Assembly (NCBI GenBank): GCA_916610825.1
Contig: OU744451.1
Location: 26,770,207 to 26,834,206, forward strand
DNA length: 64,000 bases
Origin: Haliclystus octoradiatus
Lineage: Eukaryota > Cnidaria > Staurozoa > Stauromedusae > Haliclystidae
Direction: 5' to 3'
A model generated the notes under the pieces. It did no database searches, was not told where the DNA came from, and was given only the letters and a program-made list of their open reading frames with translations. The position numbers were made by a program, and so were the translations under genes. Shown here in pieces: positions 1 to 12,499 of this stretch. Within the stretch, counting starts at the first letter, position 1, and every line of letters starts with the position of its first letter.

Positions 1-401
1 CTATGCAGAGCAGTGAGGTTAAAACTACACCTGAACAGGGATTATCCTAGCAAAGAATGTCTCACAAAGCTTGGAATAACATCTAACTCGCTACGTCACG
101 CAAGCTTGGCATCACTAGTGATTCTGACTTGGAAAACTCAATGCAGCTTTCTCCAGAGTACATTACACAACTGTTCAGCTCTGTAAATGGTCGCACACGT
201 GCAGCTACAAGGAAAGACATTAACATACAAAGATTCAATTTGAAATGGGGCCAGTTATCTATGAGGAAAGCTGGAGCAAAAGTAGATAACAGCATTTCCA
301 AGTCATCCTCTGATGTCCTCAGTACAAATACAAGCAAGGCACTGAGAAGAAATTTGAACAATGTCAATCTAGTTTCAATATACGAACAAGTTATTATTTA
401 A
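1..401 (+). pseudogene. LINE reverse transcriptase 3' end, frameshifted remnant
   Basis: Two frames joined by a frameshift read like the extreme C-terminus of a non-LTR retrotransposon ORF2. The first frame, from base 1, carries a leucine- and arginine-rich stretch ending SLRHASLASLV. The second, to a stop near 401, carries NGRTRAATRKD and later GQLSMRKAGAK, which resemble the 'TR..... GKRSFRYRGAKLWN' tail common to LINE ORF2 proteins. No catalytic part is present and the element is cut by the window edge. Assignment is by resemblance of the tail only. Confidence 0.45.
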
Positions 402-454
402 CAATTTATATCAATGGAATGATGCCACTGTATATAGGCTAGGGGGAGCTTACC

Positions 455-562
455 ATCCAAGAGGGGGGAGAGGGAAGAGAGAAAAAGAGAAAAAGAGGAA
501 GGGAGAAGAAAAAGGGAGCGCGCAAGGAGGAAGAAAGAGAGGAGAAGAAGAGAAATAAGGAT
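455..562. repeat. Purine-rich (G/A) low-complexity tract
   Basis: About 108 bases are almost entirely A and G on the plus strand, an irregular mixture of GGGAGA, GAAAAAGAG and AGGAAG. No open frame of interest is present. Confidence 0.8.
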
Positions 563-599
563 CTTTTGTAGTTCTACAACGTTTTTATCCGGCAATTTG

Positions 600-1998
600 G
601 AGAATAATCTTAATAATAAGCTCTTTTTGTATGAAATTATAGGGTAATGATCAGAAAAGTTTTATCATTTTGTTAGTATTTTGATGCATCACTATAGTAA
701 TTCATCACTATAGTAATTCATAACCAAATAAAATATTATAGAATCTGTAGAACATTACAACCATCATACAGGAGTAATAAATATAACATGCCTACAAATT
801 ATGCTGGTACCATTAGTAATCATAGTAATCTATGTAATACATATACAAAATACAGCTACGCTGACAATTTAAATAACATACTGTATTGGATTTGTGAGAG
901 AACAACTATTTCTGAACAATAAATATTATATAATTATTAGATACTGTAGTTAGTAAAGGTAAACTAAAGGTCTTTGGTAAATTCAGTCAGGCTATTAGCA
1001 ACAAACCAAAACACACTCTTGTGTTCTAAGTTGGTACACAGCATGTTGAGGTTGACCATGTTAAATTATGCGTCTATAACAGGTATCAGCATATGGTACA
1101 TAGCAGGTGTTCGATCGAATGCCAAACTCAGAGAAGAAATTATTTGTCCACCAATTGTCCATGATTCCATTTGAGCACGTGGCCTTGATACCCTTTCCTA
1201 TGAATGAACAGATATATTTCATTACCATTTGCTAGCATCATGTAATAAATAATAGTATTAAAATAATTTAGGTAACCTAATTGTTCAAATTTGTTTATAC
1301 TGTAATCACTATGGGTCTAGAATGGTTATTCAATATCTAAAGTAGTAGCCAAAACGTATCTTATAAATGGACCAATAGAATAATACTGCAAATATACTCT
1401 TCAAACGTCTGTACTATAGGCTACAATTGAACCATAATTTTTACAGTACATTAATGTATTGCTACTCAGGGGTATTTTTGCAATATTATATGAACTTGCA
1501 GAGGCCTACAGTATGAATTTGAAGGGCATAATTGACAACAGATTTAAAATGTATGCAGCATTTAGATAAATCGTGCTAGTAATCACAATCCCTGTTAAAG
1601 TTGTATAATTACTTATATCATGACATATCTGTAGCCTATACCATGTGATTGTGCATGTTTAAAGATGAATTACTTTGTATAAGTAGGTTTAAAAATACAT
1701 GTATCTAGCCTAATCATTAAATGGATCGTAAGGTCTATTGACAAGGAAGTTTAAACTACATTATAAATCCCAATTAGATTTCAATGATTGATGACATTCA
1801 AAACACAGTCATAAGCTTGATTCCTGTTTAGTCTATTCATCAGTAGCCTATATCATTTTGTTTATAAGTAAAGCAAAAGTAAAAGTTTTTTATTTATAAA
1901 ACAAGACAAACTGTCAACTTTGTCAAATACCAAGCTAAATGGTATAAATTGAGTGGAATTTTATCATATCTTATTTATAAGCGTGCAATATATAATAT
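600..1998. other. AT-rich stretch without a recognised feature
   Basis: No coding exon, RNA or repeat boundary was recognised. A short open frame at 974-1174 has no family resemblance. A direct repeat of about 17 bases (TCACTATAGTAATTCAT) occurs near 690-720. Confidence 0.5.
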
Positions 1999-2000
1999 TA

Positions 2001-2613
2001 GGGAGTTTCAGATCTCGTTGAACGACGACGGTAGGATCACGTCATTTACAACTTCCTGTTCTGATCGTCGTACTCACGCAGTTTACATTTATTATTTTTG
2101 CCAACGACGATAGTTCTATTTCTTTGCAAAACATGAAAACAATCATTTTGATAATGTCAATGTGGTGAATACGCATTTCGTATAGGTTATGGATTTTGAA
2201 GATAAAACAACGCTACATATTGCAAAGGTCTAAAGCAATCGTTAATGCAACATAATTGGAAGAAGATTTCTTTTAAATCATATTTAAATGAAATAATCAA
2301 CTAATATTGTAAATAAAGACTAAAGGAACAAAATCATTTCGGCCAAATCTTACTCAAATAACATACAACAAACAGCGGTAGAAATATAATTTAATTCTGT
2401 ATTTTAAACTTCAAGCTTCAACAAGAACAAAATCTATAATTCGATGTCAAAATAATCAAACCTTAGCTTACTTTAAACCTTATGGTGTTTTTTTCAACAT
2501 GTTTATGTAGCCAAAGGTATTTGACCACGCAAAAGACCATAAATTTCATTCCAAGTATATATTTTTCAAGTGTATTTATCAATAACAAGTCGTTCATGCA
2601 ATCTGAAACTCTC
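2001..2613. mobile_element. MITE with 13-bp terminal inverted repeats and TA target duplication
   Basis: The left end GGGAGTTTCAGAT (2001-2013) matches the inverse of the right end ATCTGAAACTCTC (2601-2613) at 12 of 13 positions. Both ends are flanked directly by TA (1999-2000 and 2614-2615), the target duplication of Tc1/mariner-type transposons. No transposase frame is visible in the 613 bp, so it is non-autonomous. A second left end, with the same following sequence, lies at 31017. Confidence 0.75.
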
Positions 2614-2619
2614 TATTTA

Positions 2620-3690
2620 CTTCGGGTTCACTTCCAGTGAAACATTTTTTCTCGGAAGCGTTGCCTCAGCATCAATAAAATCGCGAAAGGAAAGTGTATC
2701 AAACAATTTCGCTTGCTTCACTAGTTCACTTCACTGTTCAGGAAATTGAGCTCAGCTCAGCAAGTTGAAAAACAACTCACTTGTAGACTTCTTCATCCGA
2801 ATAAATGAAAAAAATGTAGCACAAGCAGCTCATTGTCTGTATGGTATTTCATTTGTTTTTTACTAGCTCCAAAACTGGAATATATCCACTATGTTTCCAC
2901 TAAGGCAATACATGTAAACTTCTTTAAAAATCGCCATATTGAAATTGTTCAACATTCAATTAGAGACTGGATTCTAGCCGCTGTTGCTAGGCAATTGGGT
3001 CCGTCTCAAAAGTTTGGTCCATCTCAATCGGTGTTTCAGAACCTCGCGCAACTACATGAATAAGAGATCGGACGGACCAAACTTGAGTTGGACGTAAAGA
3101 TCTGGACGCACTAAACTCTACCACACGAGCTAGGCTGAGCTAGTCCTCCTGCTAACATGCACATCTGTAACTACCCATTCCCATGGATCCAATTTCATTT
3201 CAAAGCAGCAAATACATCAGCAGACTTTTACTGGTTTCTATGTAGGTATTCTCTCTAATAATCCTCTTGGGGGGACATCCCTGTTCAGGATTTCCCGTTG
3301 TTCTGAAGGCTTGATTGGTAAATTCCTTGTTGGTATACTACCTGTTAATAGCATGTTACGTTTGCTGTATGTATCAATGTCCTCACGGTCAAAATGTAAT
3401 TCACATAAATGAAAGGTATTGACATCAGATTGTCGCTGTAAGATACATCAAACCCACATATTCGAGCTACAACATCGACATATTAGTGATTTGTTTTACA
3501 TAATATCGTGCAACAACATGTTCAGTCTAAGGTCTCTAAGCGCCCATCGCCGTATTTTATAAGATATCTTCTTACAAAATCGATGCAACTTGGACGTCAC
3601 GTTATCCCAAGCCGGCCAGACAATAACATTTGCGATGGCGAACAATAGCGTTCCTAACCAGTCTAATCGATAAACGATAGTTAAATGCCC
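2620..3690. other. Stretch without a recognised gene
   Basis: No convincing exon was found. The open frames at 2833-3063 and 3496-3693 do not resemble any family known to me. Sequence from about 3690 onward is LINE-derived. Confidence 0.4.
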
Positions 3691-4345
3691 CATACACTGA
3701 AGATGACGTTTTGGAGGTCATATTTGTAACAGCTAAATACAAAGCACCAGGTGTAGATAGAATCACCAACGAACACCTTACGATATCAGTAGAACAGCTT
3801 TTGCGAATTTAGACCAAGTTGTATAATAAAGTCTCAAACTGGAGAGAGTACCATATAGATGGAAAAGGAGTATAATAAAGATACCATACAACGGTGAAGG
3901 AAGCATAGAGCATGGGGGAGAGCATGCTGCCCTTTCAAAGTTTTCACATCTCTAATCAGCAGAATAATAAATCAAAACATTTTGGCTTTCAAGAAGGAAA
4001 GAATACACTAATACTTCTCCAAACGTTAATCGAAGACGACCAAAATCGCTTTCAAGAAAAACAAGGTGCAATGTCATCCGTATTTGTTGATTTTAAAAGG
4101 GCATTCGATAGCGAAAATAAACAAAACAAAACATAACAAAGAACTCCGAAGTCAATTAGAATAAAAGGCTCAATTCTTCAAATTATTCAACACCTTCTAC
4201 TGTATAATCATACAACCTGATTGATGATGGAATAAAGTTATCAAAAGAAATTAAACAGCACCATGTATGGTGTAGCCCAAGGAGATCGTCTTCCTCCTAC
4301 TCTTTTTATTCTATACGTTGCTGACCAAAACATGTTTGAAAAACA
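3691..4345 (+). pseudogene. LINE reverse transcriptase fragment (decayed)
   Basis: Broken frames show non-LTR reverse transcriptase landmarks in order. KYKAPGVDRITNEHL near 3740 matches the 'KA.G.D.I..E.L' motif. FGFQEGKNT follows near 3980 and VDFKRAFDS near 4090 (catalytic block A). GVAQGD..PPTLFILYVAD, near 4270-4325, corresponds to the 'QGD.LSP.LF' block. Several stops and frameshifts interrupt it. The closest relative in this window is the LINE at 6560-10560, which shares the ITNEHL..SVEQL string. Confidence 0.75.
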
Positions 4346-4526
4346 ATTATATTGAATTCTCCGCGAAATATTTTGAAATGAAATTCGTAGGATATTAATT
4401 AAATTTGTATTTAATGAAAAATCAATGACCCATTCAATAGAAAACTGGTTTTATAATTACTTAACTGATTTTATTTTATAAATAATTGATGTTCCAGACA
4501 AGAGTCATGTTACATGATTACTAAAA

Positions 4527-4702
4527 TGATTACTTCACTCTTGTTCGTGGACGTCGAAATTTAGACCCACCCGTTATTTACCAACAAACGAGAAATCCAT
4601 ATCATTAACTCGGAGGCCTTTTAACGATATAGAATTTTCGTATGTTGTTAGTTAACTCGTGGATCTAGATTCCGACAACCCACTCACAAGAGTGATGTAA
4701 TC
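4527..4702. repeat. Imperfect foldback (palindromic) element, about 176 bp
   Basis: The left arm beginning with ATTACTTCACTCTTGT pairs with the right arm ending in ACAAGAGTGATGTAAT. Pairing continues inward with mismatches to a centre near 4612. The architecture is that of a foldback MITE. No coding capacity and no certain target duplication. Confidence 0.6.
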
Positions 4703-5196
4703 CCTTATTAGCCTAGGACATCAATTCCAAATTGTCAGCAATAAACCTCAATATATAGAGTTCTTTCTTAATTTCTTATTTCTCTGGTGGAACTCTCTGT
4801 CTGAATGGCCTCCATTTAGTCCAAAGAGGTCTTGCCGACGTGGACCTTTCCTCATATTGCAAAGTATTTTAAACGTATTTTATTGATATCATACATTTTG
4901 TAGCTTATGTAATTTACCAATCTATATTTAGTTTATACCTATAATAGGCCACATTTTAGTGAAAGTTTCACTTTCCTTTGTTTTTGCCTGTAATTTTTGA
5001 CGAATTAAATGAATGAATTGTTGTGCCTGCCAATAGTAAAAAACGCAGGATAATCCTATTGAAACATACCACCCAAGGACAATCTAAGCTTTTTAATTCT
5101 GAAGCGGCTCGCAAGGAACTTTTTCACTTTTTCATTTCATTGTCTTATTTTTCTAGTTATTTAAATAGCATTTGCTAGTAAACTTGTTTGTGCAGG

Positions 5197-6076
5197 ACAT
5201 TAGGCTTTCAGTATAGTGAGCTCATCTCGGAGTGAGTGTAGTGGTACATTAGGCTTTCAGTATAGTGAGCTCATCTCGGAGTGAGTGTAGTGGTACGTTA
5301 GGCTTTCAGTATAGTGAGCTCATCTCGGAGTGAGCGTAGTGGTACATTAGGCTTTCAGTATAGTGAGCTCATCTCGGAGTGAGTGTAGTGGTACATTAGG
5401 CTTTCAGTATAGTGAGCTCATCTCGGAGTGAGTGTAGTGGTACATTAGGCTTTCAGTATAGTGAGCTCATCTCGGAGAGTGTAGTGGTACGTTAGGCTTT
5501 CAGTATAGTGAGCTCATCTCGGAGTGAGTGTAGTGGTACATTAGGCTTTCAGTATAGTGAGCTCATCTCGGAGTGATTGTAGTGGTACATTAGGCTTTCA
5601 GTATAGTGAACTCATCTCGGAGTGAGTGTAGTGGTACATTAGGCTTTCAGTATAGTGAGCTCATCTCGGAGTGAGTGTAGTGGTACATTAGGCTTTCAGT
5701 ATAGTGAGCTCATCTCGGAGTGAGTGTAGTGGTACATTAGGCTTTTAGTATAGTGAGCTCATCTCGGAGTGAGTGTAGTGGTACATTAGGCTTTCAGTAT
5801 AGTGAGCTCATCTCGGAGTGAGTGTAGTGGTACATTAGGCTTTCAGTATAGTGAGCTCATCTCGGAGTGAGTGTAGTGGTACATTAGGCTTTCAGTATAG
5901 TGAGCTCATCTCGGAGTGAGTGTAGTGGTACATTAGGCTTTCAGTATAGTGAGCTCATCTCGGAGTGAGTGTAGTGGTACATTAGGCTTTCAGTATAGTG
6001 AGCTCATCTCGGAGTGACTGTAGTGGTACATTAGGCTTTCAGTATAGTGAGCTCATCTCGGAGTGAGTGTAGTGGG
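5197..6076. repeat. 49-bp minisatellite, 18 copies
   Basis: A 49-bp unit starting ACATTAGGCTTTCAG and containing the palindrome TGAGCTCA is tandemly repeated 18 times. Copies are nearly identical. Variants include ACGTTAGG in two units, one GGCTTTTAG, one TGAACTCA, and one unit near 5475 lacking four bases. The array ends at GTAGTGGG. No unique spacers separate the units, so it is not a CRISPR-type array. Confidence 0.95.
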
Positions 6077-6167
6077 CGTCAACAGATTGATACATGATGA
6101 CACATATGCTATATGGGCAGAATTTAAATAATACTATTACGTTACGTTATGTATTTAAGCGTTATTT

Positions 6168-6192
6168 CATCATCATCATCATCATCATCATC
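6168..6192. repeat. (ATC)n microsatellite
   Basis: A short perfect CAT/ATC trinucleotide run of about eight units, 90 bp after the 49-bp minisatellite. Confidence 0.9.
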
Positions 6193-6235
6193 GATCAATC
6201 AACACATGTCAATGAACACATCCACTTTTTTTTGC

Positions 6236-6440
6236 TGATAGGCCATTAAATTGTCGAATGTTTGCCGATGATATAGTTTTATTTTCTAGAGAGGGTCTCC
6301 AAAATTGCATGGAGAAATAATATCTTTACGCCCAACAATGGAAGCTCAAAATTAATTACTGAAAATCAAAATGCATGATCTTCTCAAAAAAGTCTGTTGA
6401 TGTGATGAACAATGGCCTTTATGTTAATAATAATAGTTTA
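6236..6440 (+). pseudogene. LINE reverse transcriptase palm fragment
   Basis: Translation near 6255 gives CRMFADDIVLFSREG, the catalytic block C (FADD) of a non-LTR reverse transcriptase, followed by AQQWKLKIN and KSKCMIFSKK, typical of the downstream thumb. Stops interrupt it. It differs from the LINE that begins at about 6560 and looks like a separate, older insertion. Confidence 0.7.
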
Positions 6441-6578
6441 TAGATTTACATTGTGTTTTAGAAAGTCTTCCTGTACCTGTAAAAATACGACAATACATAA
6501 AACGAGTCAGCTCTACGTAAACATGCTTTAATTATTCAACAATTTCTTATTGCAAGCAAATTAGCACCCTCACATAGA

Positions 6579-7833
6579 ATGAATAGTTTGTTTAGTCCCA
6601 GCTTCAACACTTCTAATTCACAACTTTGGCAGGATGAAATTACAAGATATTTTTCGGGGCTTGGATTTTATGTTGACTTAACACACACTGGCAAAAAATC
6701 AGAGAACAGCATAGCCATTTACAAAGACAGTACAAAGAAGGTGAAATACCTGAAATTTATGATCTACTCAGCTGATAAGATTGTTGTTAGCACTTTTCTT
6801 GGTTTAAGATCTTTCGAAAGTAAACATTTTGTGGCCATGGAGGAGAATTTATATCTATCTAGTTCTCTACAAACTTCAACTGAAAGCGTTGTCGCCATTT
6901 TGGATTCAAGCCATGCGGACTCAGCTCCAGCTTCTCTAGGGGACATCACCCCTGTTACCAAGACAACTTCAAACAATATTCTACCTCTTTTACATCTTGA
7001 CGAAGGTGAGCTTTCTGATGTGTCAATGATCACAAGATACAACGAAAGTTCAACGGAAGATGATGTAAATATAAATGTAAATAAACAATTTCTTGCACTT
7101 GAACAACTGTATCACTCCCAACAACATCAAATCAATATCTTGATTAAGAATGTCATTGACCTGTCACAACAGAACACTGATTTAAAGAATAAAATTGAGC
7201 ACCTTAAAAACAATGTAGAAGTACAAGAACAGGAAAATAGAAACTTAAACTACCCAGCTACTATTACAGATTCAAGCCACTCTTAATAAGACATACGCGG
7301 AAGCAGTATCTTCAGTTTCTATTGCAACTCTAGCCAAACAAATTCAATTTGAGCAAAATGCTCAAGAACAACGCAGATGCAACATTATTGTAACTGGTTT
7401 AGAGAAAAGTGATACGCAAACTGACATAGAACTAGTAGAAGAGATGTCAAATGACCTCGGAGTAGATCTAACACCATCACAATCTACTGTCTCTACTGTA
7501 AGAAGAATCGGCAGAATCAAGCCAGGTAAACCTCAACGCATTGTTGTAAAATTGAGTTTTGAAAAGAAAAAGCAGCTCATGCAAGTATCTAAGAATCTGC
7601 GAACTCTCCCAAAATATAACGGGGTGTTCATTTCCCCGGATCTTACTCCTACAGAACAAAAACTTTCCAATGACCTAAGATGTGATTTGAGAAAAAAGAG
7701 ACAAGAGCTCCCAAATCTTATTTTCAAAATTAGTTCTGGTAAAGTTGTCGAAATCCAATTACTGCGGTTTTTGATCAGGATTGACTACACAACCCCGAAC
7801 AAATTACTTTTACAACTTGTCTATGGAATGTAG
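6579..7833 (+). pseudogene. LINE-A ORF1 (coiled coil plus RRM-like RNA-binding region)
   Basis: The first frame (6579-7286) has an N-terminal block starting near LWQDEITRY and running through IYKD and YLKF. It ends in a glutamine- and asparagine-rich heptad stretch (residues about 165-225) that looks like a coiled coil. A frameshift near 7285 leads to a second frame holding RRCNIIVTGLEKSD, VRRIGRIKPGKPQRIVVKL and GVFISPDLTPTEQKL. That pattern is the RRM/C-terminal domain of LINE ORF1 proteins, which bind the element RNA. The N-terminal block resembles that of LINE-B ORF1 at 26473-27786. Confidence 0.7.
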
Positions 7834-10460
7834 AAGGAATGAATGGACTTCCTAGAACTTGCCCTGAAACTGACCCTTTTCTTGATTCTGATCAAATTAT
7901 TTTAAATAAAACCTTCCTCAAAGATATTCCAACCAATTTTCCAGATTATTATGCTTTTAATATAGATGCGGTTCTTTAATTTTGAGCAAAGGTTCAATGA
8001 ATCCCAAACAGCATATCAAACAATAATGCTGCCTTGGAACTACAACCACCTACAGTAACATTCTTTCGTTTTATTTTACATGTAAATTCAAATTTACCCA
8101 ATTATTTTATGAAATATCAAGTGCTCTAACACATGTAAATTCAAATTTACCCAATTATTTTCGGGGATTTTAACTGCCGCATTGATTCTGGAACACGTGG
8201 AAAATCATTAATCAATCATCTGTCAGTTATTGGTTTCTTTATATTAAACTGTAACAATGACTTCATTTATATTTCCTCTTCTGGAATTGTACCTCACAAA
8301 ATGTAATTGATCACCATATTGAACATTCGCTATTGCGTGAACATCAAAGGGTTTTTTCTAAATGGACATTTCCAAAGTCAACTCTGAAGGATGTTCAACC
8401 CCGTCGTAGAAAATTAAATATAAAGAACTGTAAATATTAACGAACTCAGCATACATACCAATTTATCACTTGCTGAAGATGCAATAAATAATAGTGATTT
8501 AGAAAAATCATTTACTCTGATCGAAACAGCGCTATTAGATTGTTGTCCTCCTCATGTTAGCACGTATTATCATCATAAACCTTGGTTTGATTCTGAATGT
8601 AAATCACAGAAGAAATATGTACTATCTTTATTTGATAAAATTATGCATGGATCAAATCATATTAGATTGCGATACCATTATTCAGACGAGAGAAAGCGCT
8701 ATCAAAAGTTATTAAAATTCAAAAAGTCAATGTATGAGGAGAAAATGATAATTAAAACTGTTGAACTTTCTAAGAAAAAGCCATAGTTATTATTTAAAAA
8801 GTCAAATGAAAAAACGCCATTATCAATTCCCCCTGGACACTCTCATTGGTCATTTTCAAAAACTATTAAATCCATCTGGTAAATCAGCTCTCCTCGATCA
8901 TAAAACACTTGATTTGTCTTCTGATGACTGGTACAACATCGTATTTGAAGAAGATGAAGTTCTATCTGCAATTTTATCTACAGCCGATCATAAAGCCACT
9001 GGTATAAATTGTATTACAAATGAGCATTTAAAATTATCTGTTGAACAACTTTTCCCACTTTGGACTATGTTTTTTAACTTTTGCTTAAAACTTGGAGACA
9101 TTCCACAGCGTTGGTGCTGCAGTATAATTAAGTTATTATTTAAAGGTAAAGGACTTCGAAATGATCCAAATTGTTATCGTGGGATATCCCTTCTCTATTG
9201 CCCATTGAAAGTTCTTACGTCTTTAATGAATGGCGGTTTTAAAGAAGACATGTTTCACTTAATTCCATTTGAACAGTTTGGATTTCAAGAATGCAAAAGT
9301 TTCAATCATTTCCGGCATACATCAGCAGTTTTCAAAACCCAAAGGAGAAAGGCATATGTACGCTTGTTTTGTAGATTTTACGGAAGCTTTTGATAATGTC
9401 AATCGTTCATTAATAGTTACTAAATTACAGAAAAGTTTCAGAATTGATGGTTTGTTTTTACGTTTGGTATCAGCTTTATTGGAAAACAACTTTATTTCTA
9501 TTGACGATGGTCTAAACTTTGCAAACCCTATGGAACAGAACCATGGTGTGGTTCAAGGAGATTGTTTATCACCGACTTTGTTTATTTTATTTATTGCTGA
9601 CCTTGCAGAACAATTAAGGAACTCTGGCACTGATCGAAAACGTTTATTTTATGCCGACAATTTGGTCTTATACTCTCCCAATAGCAGTTCTGTACAAAAT
9701 GGACTTGATATTCTGTTTGATTGGTGTAATGAAAACCATTTATCAGTAATCTTGCAAAAACTAAAATTGTAAAATTCCGTAAAGGTGGTAGACTTAAAAA
9801 GACAGATGAATTTATGTATGGCACTAATAAAGTTGAATTAGTAAAGTCCTACACTTATCTTGAAGTATGTTTGCAGCAATCTTTAACTTTTTACCAACAT
9901 ATTACAAACAAGTTGAATAAATGCATGATCACTATTGGTGCTTTACAAAATCTGTCACAAGTATCACTACAAACATCTTTAATTATTTTTTATATGAAAG
10001 TTGCTCCAATAATCACTTATGCATTTGAAGTCATAGCTCCTTTTTTTAAGGCACATCAACTGGTGTTTCTAGACAGAGTCAAAGCAGCGTATCTGAAACG
10101 AAATTTACGTGTCCATACATCATCATCAAATACGTTAATGTTCATTTTCTGCAACACACCTTCTTTCGTCGATGATATTAAAGGCCGCTTTCAATTTCAT
10201 ACCGAATCTGTTGACACCTGTCTTAAATAAAGAGGTGAGAAGGTTGAACAACTATTATCAGTGACTACATAAATGCTCCAAAATCTTCAGGTTGGCAATC
10301 ATGCAACCAAACAAATCGCAACTATCTCGCTAGACTCTTAGTGCATGGCTTTCGTCATGAAATTTGCACCAGGAAAGACTATCATAAACCTCAAGTGAAT
10401 TGCTTTTGCTAGGAGTGTAATGGTTGTGCGAGTAACCTCTACCATATCTTGGTTTGTGGT
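7815..10460 (+). pseudogene. LINE-A ORF2 (endonuclease, reverse transcriptase, Cys/His tail)
   Basis: Endonuclease landmarks: LWNVEGMNG near 7817, ILNKTFLKDIPTNFP near 7905 and GDFNCRIDSG near 8165. Reverse transcriptase landmarks: KATGINCITNEH near 8995, GKGLRNDPNCYRGISL near 9145, VDFTEAFDNVNRS near 9375, VVQGDCLSPTLF near 9555 and FYADNLVLYSP near 9645. The last is the catalytic YADD motif with the second aspartate changed to asparagine. CF-C..CNGC...H...C near 10395 is a C-terminal zinc-binding motif. Several frameshifts and stops occur, so it is not functional. Confidence 0.8.
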
Positions 10461-10569
10461 TTGTCCATCCATTCCATCTTACATCGGTTTCATCAAAAAT
10501 AAGGAACAGTTATAAAAGATAAAAAAAAATAAAAAAATAAAAAAAATAACTCCTAACAGATTAATAATA

Positions 10570-11040
10570 CCAATAATCTATATAATAAAAGAAGTAGTCC
10601 CATAACCATAATATCTTGAGTATTTTTTAATACCACATATATCTCACATTATCGTATCACATGGTTGAATACATTATATACTTTGCTTTTGGAAATATAC
10701 TGTACTTAATACATTTAAATAACTATATATCAACTTGCTAAATTTTAAACATATGATTTTAAACTTCTAAAAAATGTACATAACACACAAAAAAAAAAAT
10801 TCATTTATCTCGCATTGAGATGCAAATATATGACACATTTGCACGGACAGACTTCCGTAGCTTTGAGCTGAGGTCCTGTTTTCATTTCAGATATTTCTGA
10901 TTCTGTCTTTCCATTTGATTGCATCGATAAATAATGTTTACAATATGCATGTGGACATACCATGAAATATGAAAATTAGATCGCAACTATATTAGTTCAA
11001 GAAAATTAGTCAGCGCCGTGGAAATATACACGAGGCAAGA
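10570..11040. other. AT-rich stretch without a recognised gene
   Basis: Sequence after the A-rich tail of LINE-A contains A-runs (10520-10550, 10788-10799) and no exon or repeat boundary that I can support. Confidence 0.5.
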
Positions 11041-11247
11041 TGGCGTCATGCAGCTTTTCATCTTTCATAAACATTGAACACCAGAGAGAAGAAGACAGCT
11101 AACATGAAACGAGTATTGAAAAGTGAAATGACTTTTCAATAAAGAAGATGGCCGATCTGCATAGTCCCTTTAAATGTTATGACATGGCGCAGTGAATATT
11201 TTTCTAATGTGAAAAGTATTTACGTATTATTGAATTATTGATATATA

Positions 11248-12487
11248 ATGGATGAACTTGAAGATTTATCGTACGAAGAAATTAAAAGAAAGTATATTGC
11301 AATTAAAGGTCACTTGATCGGGGCTATGAGAACATTAGAAAGCGTTATGAACTCACAAATATATTTAGAAGAGCCGTTTAAAGTCGCTTTAGAACGAACA
11401 AGATTAATTGATAATTTGTTGATATGCTTGGAATCGAAAATAGCCGATGATGAAACTAAAACTGTATTTGTATCGGGAGCTTTGTAGATCAATGATGAAA
11501 TAATGAAAGAAATTATAGATTAGATGTCTAAGAAAACAGTTGAAAAATCAACATAATAGGGCAGGAAAACAATTGCACAATTTTCAGAATGGAGATTACT
11601 GTTTAATGATTACCGGAAACTAGCCAATGTAGAGAAGTTTACCCAGCAACAACAAGTCTCAAATCTTAGATCATTCTAGGATACTGAAACGAGAGAAAAA
11701 TTACGATTATCAAAGAACATTCCAGGTGACATACTGTTAGCAGCTGAAGATATTTTAGATAACATTCAGAGCACAATATAATACAATATTGGACAAAGTT
11801 AGATTTCATAATACAAATCAGAAAGATGTCTCGAAAATCAAATTAAAGATAAATTAATTGTTGGTTTAAGTGACAAAAAGACACGAAAAAATCAATGGCC
11901 TTTCCAGAAATGAATGCAATTTAAAGAAAGTCATAGATACGTGCCATGCAGAAGAAACTGCAAAGAAAGACGATAATAAACTATCAAAGCAAGCAATACA
12001 TAAAGTCAGACTCAATCAGGAGAATCATGAAGATGCAAGCGACGTAAGGCTTTGCTTCATAAAAGATTGTTACTTCTGCAACAAAGACCACAAAGTAAAG
12101 TCGTTTCCAGCTTGGAAACAAGAATGTAAATGCTGTAAAAAGATTGGGCATTTTGCATCAGCAAAGGCATGCAAGAGCTCTAGTGATGGACACAAAGACA
12201 AGGTGAAGACGGTTAGAAACATTGGATCGTCAAGATTGATACCACGTATCAAAGTAGCTGTAAAATCTGTTACTGATAAATTTCTTGGGAAATATGATTG
12301 TACAATTCCAGATTTAGGGTATGAAGAAAGTATTGAATATTTGGATGTTTTAAATGATATTGGAATTAAGAAACAGTCTATACACAAATCAAGAATGCAA
12401 AACATATTTGGTTCCACAGGAAACCAATTTACTGTATTGGGATCATTAAAATTGAAAATTGAATATAATAATAATAATAATATATAA
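11248..12487 (+). pseudogene. Gypsy-type gag-protease relic
   Basis: Broken frames follow the order of a Ty3/Gypsy gag and early pol. An acidic N-terminal part starts MDELEDLSYEEI (11248-11487). A capsid-like stretch contains NQIKDKLIVGLSDKKT (about 11835) and KKVIDTCHAEETAKK (about 11928), which match 'IRD+IV.GI.D...RE+LL.....L..AI...+..E'. A CCHC nucleocapsid knuckle reads CKCCKKIGHFASAKAC (about 12127). A protease-like segment reads CTIPDLGYEESIEYL (about 12299), where the catalytic DTG/DSG appears as DLG. No LTRs could be delimited. Several stops; inactive. Confidence 0.7.
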
Positions 12488-12499
12488 TATATAACAGGA

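Larger units (their letters stand above)
6560..10560 (+). mobile_element. LINE-A: nearly full-length, decayed non-LTR retrotransposon
   Basis: The parts occur in the expected order: an ORF1 nucleic-acid-binding protein (6579-7833), an apurinic-type endonuclease (about 7815-8330), a reverse transcriptase (about 8760-10230), a C-terminal Cys/His zinc motif (about 10395-10455) and an A-rich tail (10520-10550). Frameshifts and stops break both ORFs, so this copy is dead. A 31-bp segment beginning CATGTAAATTCAAATT is duplicated (near 8079 and 8132) inside the endonuclease region. The QGDCLSPTLF motif excludes the CR1/L2-type 'GVPQGS' family seen elsewhere here. Clade left unassigned. Confidence 0.8.

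Noticed and set aside
5197..6076. CRISPR-like array
   Set aside because: The 49-bp units are contiguous with no unique spacers, and the context is eukaryotic; it is a minisatellite.
10800..11190. 5' LTR of the Gypsy gag relic, with TGGCGCAGTG as primer site
   Set aside because: No second copy of the putative LTR was found downstream, so its ends cannot be defined.
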